NCBI GenBank assembly: GCA_020047775.1
Contig: JAIFNK010000139.1
Span: 5,834 to 11,874, forward strand
Reading direction: 5' to 3'
Source of the DNA: Akkermansia sp.
Lineage (GTDB): Bacteria; Verrucomicrobiota; Verrucomicrobiia; Verrucomicrobiales; Akkermansiaceae
Length of the DNA stretch: 6,041 nucleotides
This document shows, piece after piece, positions 1-4,407 of this stretch. The notes beneath the pieces are model-generated. The model worked only from the letters and a program-made list of their open reading frames with translations, ran no database searches and was not told where the DNA came from. Each line of letters opens with the position of its first letter. Position 1 is the stretch's first letter. The position numbers and the translations under genes are program-made.

Positions 1-12
1 GCCGTCCTCTTT

Positions 13-27
13 GCGGAGGAAATCCGC
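13..27 (+). promoter_or_regulatory. Hairpin over the Shine-Dalgarno of the kinase gene
   Basis: GCGGA at 13-17 and TCCGC at 23-27 are perfect inverted repeats around a five-base loop, ending directly before the ATG at 28. The GGAGGA ribosome-binding site (15-20) lies in the 5' arm and loop, so the hairpin could partly mask it. The stem is only five base pairs, so a chance origin is possible. Confidence 0.35.
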
Positions 28-2856
28 ATGCCGCCCGCCGCTCCATCCTCCTGCCCCACCTGCGGCGATCCGGTGAGCGACGCCTCGCGCACCGGTGGCC
101 ATTGCCCGCGCTGCCTCTTCCGGGTGACCTTCGACGAGTCCACGGAATCCCCGGCCGGCGAGGAAAATGCGGCCTGGACCGGCTTCTCCGGCCTCGATCT
201 CTACGAGGAAATCGGCCGCGGCGGGATGGGCGTGGTTTACCGTGCGCGCCAAACCGCGCTCAACCGCATCGTCGCCGTCAAAGTCCTGCTGCGCGCCCGC
301 TTCGCCGGTCCCGAGGAACGCGGACGTTTCCACCGCGAGGCCCAGGCTGCCGCGCGGTTGCGCCATCCCGCCATCGTTGGCATCTTCGACGTCGGGGAAA
401 CCGAAGGCGTCCCCTGGTTCAGCATGGAATTCATCGCGGGCGAGAGCCTCGAACAACGCGTCCGCGAACACCCGCTGGAATCCCGCGAAGCCGCACGCCT
501 GCTGCGGGAAATCGCCTCCGCGCTGCAACACGCGCATGACCACGGCGTCCTTCACCGCGACCTCAAGCCTTCTAATATTCTGTTGGATCGTGACAACTTC
601 CCGCGTGTCAGCGATTTCGGCATCGCCCGGATCGCCACCGGCGGCACCTCCGGCCACGAACTCACGCGCACCGGCCAGATGCTCGGCTCACCCGGCTACG
701 CCGCGCCCGAGCAGGCGTTCGATGGCCGCGCCGACGCAAGGACCGACGTCTATGGCCTCGGCGCGCTGATCTATCATCTTCTCACGGGCAGACCGCCATT
801 CCAGGGCCCCACGCTCGACGCCATCCTCGTCCAACTCCGTGAAAACGATCCGCTCTCGCCCCGCAGGCTGAATCCCAGCGTGCCTCGCGACTTGGAAACG
901 ATCTGCCTCCAGTGCCTCCGGAAATCACCCGAGCGACGCTATCAGGACGCCGCCGCTGTGGCGGATGACCTCGAACGCTTTCTCGCCGGCGATCCCATCC
1001 GGGCGCGGCCGCTTGGATTTCCTGGGAGGACATGGCGCTGGACCACCCGCCACCCGGCCATGGCCACGATGCTTGCGGTAATCGCGCTACTTGTTGCCGG
1101 CATGGTCGTTGGCGCGCTGGCATTTGCCCGGCATCAGGCACGCATCGAGCACCGCGCCTCGCTCGTTTCGGAAGCCCGCACCCTGCGCCAATCCCGCCTC
1201 GCGGGCGGTCGCGAATCCGCGCTGGCCATGCTCCGCGAAGCATGGGCCATCGCTCCATCGGCCGAGATCCGTAATGAGGTCGCCGCCTGCCTCGCACTGC
1301 CGGAAATCAGCCCCATGCAGCAGGTAACCGCCACCCCGCCCGATCTCACGCGCAGCGCGGACGGTCTCCTCGCCGCCACCTTTTCCGGCAACGACATCGT
1401 CATCTGCGAAACCGCCACCGGCCGTGAAACCGCACGCCTGCCAGGGCGCAAACCCGGTGCCCTGATGAGACTTGACGACCAAGGCCACCGCATCGCCATC
1501 GCAGAACCGGCGGGCGGCCTGCTGGAAATTGTTTCCCTAGCAGACCAGCGCGTTCTAGCCACCTGCGCGCACCCGATGCAGCTCCACGACGTGGCTTGGA
1601 GCGGCGACCTCATCGCCACCAGTTGTGACAACCGCTTCATTTACCTCTGGGATGATCAGGGCCACCTCAAGCACCGGCTCAGCGGCCACGAATCGCCGGT
1701 CATCCGCCTTGCCTTCCGCCCCGGCGGGCAGGAACTCGCATCCACCGCCGCCGACAACCATGTGCGCCTATGGCACGCCGCGCGCGGCACGGAAATCCTC
1801 CGCCTCGGTGCCGCCCACCAAGCCCACTCCGCCCTCTGGTGGTCTGCGGATGGCACGACCCTCTTCGGCTCAACCAAGGACGGCCAGGCCGAAGCGTTCC
1901 CAGTCCACCTCTCAGCGTGTCTCGACCTGCTCGCCCCGCCGCAGGATGAACCGCATTCGGAGAACCTCAGCAGCGCCGACCTCAGCGCCGACGGCCGCTT
2001 CGCCGTGGTCATCGACGAGCAATCCGCCCGCCTCTGGGACTTCAAGCAGGGTCATCTTCTTTACCAATACCCGAAACCCGCCGGCCAGTGGCTCAGCGCG
2101 CGCTTCTCTCCCGATGGCCGCGACCTCCTGCTCTGCGGTTGGGCTGCCGATCTAACGATAAGACCACTCCATCCGAACCACGGGGCCAGGGCCACGCTGG
2201 GGCCGCCCGCCACCCTCTTGGAAGGTCACGGCAACCTCCTGCGCGACACCACCTCCGATGGCACACGCATCGTCCTCAGCAACAACGAAACCGGCCATTT
2301 CCTGGTGGTTTCCAACGACCGCTCCCCCCTGGTCAGCATCCGCCACCCCGGCACACTCGCCACCACGATCAGCCCGCACGGCACATGGCTCGTCACCAGC
2401 AGCTATCTGGAAACCGGCGCAAAAGTCTGGTCGCTACCGGAAGGCCGCCTCCTCCACACCCTCTGCCTGGGAGAAACCGTCATGCAGACCTGCGCGCTCG
2501 GAAACCACCGCCTCATCGCCAGAACCAACGGCAGCGTACGCGTGTTCCGCACCACCGATTGGACCGAAGACGCCTCCCCGCCCGCCCATCTGCGGCTCAA
2601 CAGCATGGCCGCCTCGCGCGATGGCCGCCTGCTCGCCACAGTCGGCGACAACGACATCCGCATCCTTGAAACCACCGGCTTCACCGAACGCCTCCGCCTC
2701 ACCCCGCCCGCCCATGCGGGCTGGCTCGGCGAATGCCATCTCGCTTTCGATGCCGATGCATCGCACCTGCTCGTCCACACCGCCTTGGGAGCCGTCATGC
2801 GCTGGAACCTCAAACAACTCGAAACCGAGCTCAAACAGCTCTTTGTAGAACCATGA
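28..2856 (+). CDS. PknB-type serine/threonine protein kinase with WD40-like C-terminal domain
   Basis: A 942-residue membrane-anchored Ser/Thr kinase. A short N-terminal Cys4 motif (C9-C12 and C26-C29, as CPTC and CPRC) looks like a zinc ribbon. The kinase domain spans about residues 58-320: glycine loop GRGGMG at 63-68, ATP lysine K85 in VAVK, helix-C glutamate E104, catalytic HRDLKPSN with D178, DFG at 196-198 and APE at 226-228. All key residues are present, so it should be active. One membrane segment follows at about 345-366. The rest, from about residue 430, has repeated SADGR/SPDGR turns and LW/VW strand ends typical of WD40-like propeller blades, clearest at about 551-582 (GHESPV then VRLW). 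This would place the kinase in the cytoplasm and the propeller across the membrane. The start is supported by GGAGGA at 15-20, seven bases before ATG, but the frame stays open to the window edge. Its substrate cannot be read from the sequence. Confidence 0.95.
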   Translation: MPPAAPSSCPTCGDPVSDASRTGGHCPRCLFRVTFDESTESPAGEENAAWTGFSGLDLYEEIGRGGMGVVYRARQTALNRIVAVKVLLRARFAGPEERGRFHREAQAAARLRHPAIVGIFDVGETEGVPWFSMEFIAGESLEQRVREHPLESREAARLLREIASALQHAHDHGVLHRDLKPSNILLDRDNFPRVSDFGIARIATGGTSGHELTRTGQMLGSPGYAAPEQAFDGRADARTDVYGLGALIYHLLTGRPPFQGPTLDAILVQLRENDPLSPRRLNPSVPRDLETICLQCLRKSPERRYQDAAAVADDLERFLAGDPIRARPLGFPGRTWRWTTRHPAMATMLAVIALLVAGMVVGALAFARHQARIEHRASLVSEARTLRQSRLAGGRESALAMLREAWAIAPSAEIRNEVAACLALPEISPMQQVTATPPDLTRSADGLLAATFSGNDIVICETATGRETARLPGRKPGALMRLDDQGHRIAIAEPAGGLLEIVSLADQRVLATCAHPMQLHDVAWSGDLIATSCDNRFIYLWDDQGHLKHRLSGHESPVIRLAFRPGGQELASTAADNHVRLWHAARGTEILRLGAAHQAHSALWWSADGTTLFGSTKDGQAEAFPVHLSACLDLLAPPQDEPHSENLSSADLSADGRFAVVIDEQSARLWDFKQGHLLYQYPKPAGQWLSARFSPDGRDLLLCGWAADLTIRPLHPNHGARATLGPPATLLEGHGNLLRDTTSDGTRIVLSNNETGHFLVVSNDRSPLVSIRHPGTLATTISPHGTWLVTSSYLETGAKVWSLPEGRLLHTLCLGETVMQTCALGNHRLIARTNGSVRVFRTTDWTEDASPPAHLRLNSMAASRDGRLLATVGDNDIRILETTGFTERLRLTPPAHAGWLGECHLAFDADASHLLVHTALGAVMRWNLKQLETELKQLFVEP

Positions 2857-3200
2857 CTCCGAAACACCCTAGTATGATTACCTCTATGTCATGAAAATCT
2901 GGCAACATTTCAGCCGAAGAATTTCTTTTTCAATATTCTTATTTATCTAGTTGACCCATTCCGTTAATCACTATATCTCCCTCCCAACCTTCAGCAAGTC
3001 ATGCAATCAACGATCCATGCCAACCATCTCCAGCCGACCCAGTGGTCGCCGCTTATGGATATGCTCGTATGCGATGCGGAGATTCGATTCAGTCTCGATT
3101 CCGGGACCGGGTCCCCCAAACTGGGCAGTGAAAAATATTCCCTTACCCAGGAGGCAGGCAGGCAGTTCACGATCTGATAAAGATCATCGATTTTTTCGAG

Positions 3201-3239
3201 AACCCCGCCCGCTCCAGCAGCCGGCGGGGTTTTTGTTTT
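3201..3239 (+). terminator. Intrinsic (Rho-independent) terminator
   Basis: AACCCCGCC at 3201-3209 pairs perfectly with GGCGGGGTT at 3223-3231 around a 13-base loop, and a T-rich tract (3230-3239, TTTTTGTTTT) follows. This is a strong + strand terminator. It lies about 345 bases after the kinase stop, so it either ends a long 3' tail of the kinase message or closes an unrecognised RNA started in the intergenic region. It also insulates the downstream tRNA array from kinase transcription. Confidence 0.8.
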
Positions 3240-3346
3240 ACAGCTTTCCCCCACGATTTCAAGGCTCGCAGCGATGTGGCCGTCATTCAAACCAAACCAT
3301 TTCATTCACATGATTTTTTACTAACAAACCAATCCGGCATGAAAAA

Positions 3347-3376
3347 CCCCGCTGTCAGCAGCAACTGATGGTGGGG
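3347..3376. other. Imperfect hairpin, possible minus-strand terminator
   Basis: CCCC (3347-3350) pairs with GGGG (3373-3376), and TCAG (3355-3358) with CTGA (3365-3368). On the + strand RNA the four intervening positions can pair through three G.U wobbles and one C-G, giving a 12-pair helix with a six-base loop. AAAAA at 3342-3346 would be a U tract on the minus strand, but there the wobbles become mismatches. Direction and function are therefore open. Confidence 0.3.
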
Positions 3377-3574
3377 CGGAATCGGCAATCCACTGTCAAG
3401 CGAGTCATCAAATCATGACTGGCTGAAGGACTTTCATTGTCCCGATTTTCCGCCTTGGAAGATCAATAAACCAGAGGCTTCGGCATGACTGTATATATAT
3501 GGTTCGTGCCACAGGAGGTGTGCCTGAAACACCGAAAGATCCGCCGAGAAATTTTCCTGCGGGTGCGAGTCCAT

Positions 3575-3609
3575 CACCGGACTGGCAGCGGTGTTTGTTT
3601 TTATTTTTC
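3575..3609 (+). terminator. Weak terminator or attenuator before the tRNA array
   Basis: CACCG at 3575-3579 pairs with CGGTG at 3589-3593 around a nine-base loop, followed by a T-rich run to 3609. It ends six bases before the first tRNA-like element. It may end a short leader RNA; an alternative hairpin in the same place pairs AGTCC (3568-3572) with GGACT (3579-3583), so the two are mutually exclusive. This is the geometry of an attenuator, but regulation is not shown. Confidence 0.35.
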
Positions 3610-3614
3610 ACAAC

Positions 3615-3688
3615 GCGGTCATCGTCCAAAAGCAGGATTCCTGACTTCCAATCAGGGAATGCCGGTGCAAGTCCGGCTGGCCGCACCA
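3615..3688 (+). tRNA. tRNA-Gly(UCC)-like, non-canonical elbow
   Basis: A full cloverleaf can be read. Acceptor stem 3615-3621 pairs with 3678-3684 (seven pairs, one G.U), discriminator A3685, encoded CCA 3686-3688. D arm is GTCC / loop AAAAGCA / GGAT. Anticodon stem CCTGA/TCAGG encloses loop CTTCCAA with anticodon TCC at 3647-3649, reading glycine GGA/GGG codons. T stem GCCGG/CCGGC encloses loop TGCAAGT. Oddities are the short D-loop without GG and the T-loop with G at position 55 instead of the universal U. First member of the array. A standard tRNA search may miss it or score it low because of the altered elbow. Confidence 0.82.
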
Positions 3689-3712
3689 TTTTCCATTTTC
3701 TAATAACCATAC

Positions 3713-3786
3713 ACGGCGGGCGTCAGCTTGCGCAGCGAGGTTTCCAAATCCTTGCGAGCTCGGGGCAGCACCGAGCCGCCGTGCCA
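3713..3786 (+). tRNA. tRNA-Trp(CCA)-like, non-canonical elbow
   Basis: Acceptor stem 3713-3719 pairs fully with 3776-3782, starting with A1-U72; discriminator G3783 and encoded CCA 3784-3786 follow. Anticodon CCA is at 3744-3746 with U33 and A37. A1-U72 and G73 are the known bacterial tryptophan identity elements, which supports the call. T stem CTCGG/CCGAG encloses loop GGCAGCA, with G55-C56. This is the most degenerate element: the D arm reduces to GCG/CGC (3720-3722 with 3731-3733) around loop TCAGCTTG, position 8 is G, and the last anticodon-stem pair is T-T. It may be weakly functional, or folded differently from the others. Confidence 0.72.
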
Positions 3787-3803
3787 ATTTTTTCCTCATA
3801 AAT

Positions 3804-3878
3804 AGCGGAGTAGCCAAGTGGTAAGGCAGCGGTTTCATACGCCGCGTACCGCCGGTTCGAATCCGGCCTCCGCAACCA
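3804..3878 (+). tRNA. tRNA with CAU anticodon (Met or lysidine-Ile), canonical elbow
   Basis: This is the only array member with textbook tRNA loops. The D-loop AAGTGGTAA contains G18-G19 and the T-loop is TTCGAAT. Anticodon stem GCGGT/GCCGC encloses TTCATAC with anticodon CAT at 3836-3838. T stem is GCCGG/CCGGC and CCA is encoded at 3876-3878. Aligning T8 and A9 puts position 1 at A3804, giving six acceptor pairs (3805-3810 with 3868-3873) and an A1-A72 mismatch. An unpaired 1-72 recalls initiator tRNA, but the three G-C pairs expected at the base of an initiator anticodon stem are missing. Elongator Met and Ile2 (modified by TilS) remain possible. A caller may start it at 3805. Confidence 0.88.
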
Positions 3879-3888
3879 CTTTCCCAAA

Positions 3889-3962
3889 TCCTCCGTAGCT
3901 CAATAGCAGAGCATCCGCCCGATAAGCGGAAGACCGCGGCGCAAACCCGCGCGGAGGGACCA
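3889..3962 (+). tRNA. tRNA-Ile(GAU)-like, non-canonical elbow
   Basis: Acceptor stem TCCTCCG (3889-3895) pairs with CGGAGGG (3952-3958), with U1.G72 at the end; A3959 is the discriminator and CCA is encoded at 3960-3962. T8-A9 are present. D stem GCTC/GAGC encloses AATAGCA. Anticodon stem TCCGC/GCGGA encloses CCGATAA with anticodon GAT at 3921-3923. T stem CGCGG/CCGCG encloses CGCAAAC. Two departures stand out: C at position 33 instead of the near-universal U33, and the A18-G19/G55-C56 elbow shared with its neighbours. The next element begins after a single base. Confidence 0.82.
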
Positions 3963-3963
3963 A

Positions 3964-4038
3964 GGCTGTGTAGCTGAGATAGATTAGCGTCTCGCTGAAG
4001 ACGAGAAGAGTCCGGTGCGATCCCGGACACAGCCGCCA
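3964..4038 (+). tRNA. tRNA-Phe(GAA)-like, non-canonical elbow
   Basis: Acceptor stem GGCTGTG (3964-3970) pairs perfectly with CACAGCC (4028-4034); G4035 is the discriminator and CCA is encoded at 4036-4038. T8-A9 are followed by D arm GCTG / AGATAGAT / TAGC. Anticodon stem TCTCG/CGAGA encloses CTGAAGA with anticodon GAA at 3997-3999. T stem TCCGG/CCGGA encloses TGCGATC with G55-C56. The discriminator is G, whereas bacterial tRNA-Phe normally carries A73, so charging with phenylalanine is less certain than the anticodon suggests. Confidence 0.82.
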
Positions 4039-4049
4039 TTTTCCAGAAA

Positions 4050-4124
4050 GCTCCATTGATGTATCAGCTAGCATAGCGGCCTTTCACGCCGCAGAAGCCG
4101 GGGCAGCACCGGCATGGAGTGCCA
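4050..4124 (+). tRNA. tRNA-Glu(UUC)-like, non-canonical elbow
   Basis: Acceptor stem 4050-4056 pairs with 4114-4120 (G1.U72 then six regular pairs); G4121 is the discriminator, as in bacterial tRNA-Glu, and CCA is encoded at 4122-4124. D arm is ATGT / ATCAGCTA / GCAT. Anticodon stem GCGGC/GCCGC encloses CTTTCAC with anticodon TTC at 4083-4085, the same loop as common tRNA-Glu. T stem GCCGG/CCGGC encloses GGCAGCA, identical to the T-loop of the Trp element. Confidence 0.8.
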
Positions 4125-4134
4125 TTCTTTTCCA

Positions 4135-4211
4135 GCTCCCGAAGTGTAAGAGTTCTACACGCCGCCGTGCGAAGGCGGAGATTCGAGGTGCAAGTCCTCG
4201 CGGGAGCACCA
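4135..4211 (+). tRNA. tRNA-Arg(GCG)-like, non-canonical elbow
   Basis: Acceptor stem GCTCCCG (4135-4141) pairs perfectly with CGGGAGC (4201-4207); A4208 and encoded CCA 4209-4211 follow. D stem GTGT/ACAC encloses the nine-base loop AAGAGTTCT. Anticodon stem CCGCC/GGCGG encloses GTGCGAA with anticodon GCG at 4169-4171, which would read arginine CGC/CGU. T stem CGAGG/CCTCG encloses TGCAAGT. Bacteria normally read these codons with an A34 tRNA edited to inosine (ACG), so a GCG anticodon is unusual. Position 8 is A rather than the conserved U. Confidence 0.8.
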
Positions 4212-4220
4212 TTTCCCAAT

Positions 4221-4295
4221 GTTGATCATAATGTAACAGTAGCATCCGGCCCTGTGAAGGCCGCAGTGCGGGTGCAAGTCCCGTTGATCAACCCA
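4221..4295 (+). tRNA. tRNA-His(GUG)-like, non-canonical elbow
   Basis: Acceptor stem TTGATCA (4222-4228) pairs perfectly with TGATCAA (4285-4291). The base before it, G4221, faces C4292, giving an encoded G-1:C73 pair, the hallmark of bacterial tRNA-His; CCA is at 4293-4295. D arm is ATGT / AACAGTA / GCAT. Anticodon stem CGGCC/GGCCG encloses CTGTGAA with anticodon GTG at 4254-4256. T stem GCGGG/CCCGT encloses TGCAAGT. Recognition features for HisRS are intact although the elbow is altered. It is the last element before the palindrome. Confidence 0.85.
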
Positions 4296-4306
4296 ACTTT
4301 CCAATG

Positions 4307-4366
4307 ATGGAGCGCTGGCTTCAGCCGGCCTGTTTATCGACTCGCCGGTTAAAGCCAGCGCTCCAT
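4307..4366. repeat. 60-bp palindromic element, probable intergenic repeat and transcript end
   Basis: A 15-base arm at 4307-4321 is perfectly repeated inverted at 4352-4366. Inside it CCGGC (4325-4329) pairs with GCCGG (4344-4348), plus an A-T and a G.T, leaving a 14-base loop, so almost the whole element folds into one hairpin. It starts 12 bases after the CCA of the His element. No T tract follows, so it is not a classical intrinsic terminator, but it could stabilise or end the array transcript. The form resembles dispersed palindromic repeats (REP or small MITE type); copy number cannot be judged here. Confidence 0.75.
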
Positions 4367-4382
4367 TTCAGCCCCCCCTGCT

Positions 4383-4405
4383 CAATCAACCAACACCAAT
4401 CAACC
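4383..4405 (+). repeat. Short direct repeat before the unknown gene
   Basis: CAATCAACC occurs at 4383-4391 and again at 4397-4405, two bases before the ATG at 4408. It lies where a ribosome-binding site would be expected, and no purine-rich SD is seen. Chance duplication cannot be excluded. Confidence 0.4.
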
Positions 4406-4407
4406 TC

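Larger units (their letters stand above)
2857..3614. other. Long intergenic stretch without a convincing gene
   Basis: This stretch of about 760 bases is visibly AT-richer than the kinase gene. Open frames of 72-120 codons cross it on both strands, but they show no recognisable motif, no plausible ribosome-binding site and biased, low-complexity composition, so I do not call them. It holds an intrinsic terminator at 3201-3239, a hairpin at 3347-3376 and a second weak terminator-like hairpin at 3575-3609. TTGACC at 2951-2956 resembles a -35 box, but the nearest -10-like sequence (TATATC, 2972-2977) is only 15 bases away. Paired segments such as CCCAGT (3038-3043) with ACTGGG (3120-3125), and GGGACC next to GGTCCC at 3103-3115, suggest a structured RNA before the first terminator could exist; I recognise no known family. 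Confidence 0.6.

Noticed and set aside
2991..3305. Minus-strand frame of 104 codons
   Set aside because: No motif or SD, and it also crosses the terminator stem; it looks like a chance frame.
2951..3313. Reading frame of 120 codons on the + strand
   Set aside because: It would start at TTG without a ribosome-binding site, runs straight through the terminator hairpin, and has no recognisable motif.
3505..3590. A further tRNA (Gln-CUG-like) at the head of the array
   Set aside because: An anticodon-like arm (3517-3533) and a T-loop-like segment exist, but there is no D arm, the T stem does not pair, no seven-pair acceptor stem closes it and no CCA end follows.
3488..3612. T-box riboswitch controlling the array
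   Set aside because: The conserved T-box antiterminator sequence and specifier-loop architecture are not visible.
3608..4074. Minus-strand frames across the tRNA cluster
   Set aside because: They are antisense to well-formed cloverleaves; long open frames here reflect GC content and repeated tRNA stems.
3615..4295. CRISPR array or simple tandem repeat
   Set aside because: The units share only T-loop and tail motifs; they differ in stems and anticodons and each folds as a separate cloverleaf.
3615..4295. Prophage or mobile-element tRNA cluster
   Set aside because: No integrase, transposase or phage gene and no attachment-site repeat is present in the window, so there is no support for it here.
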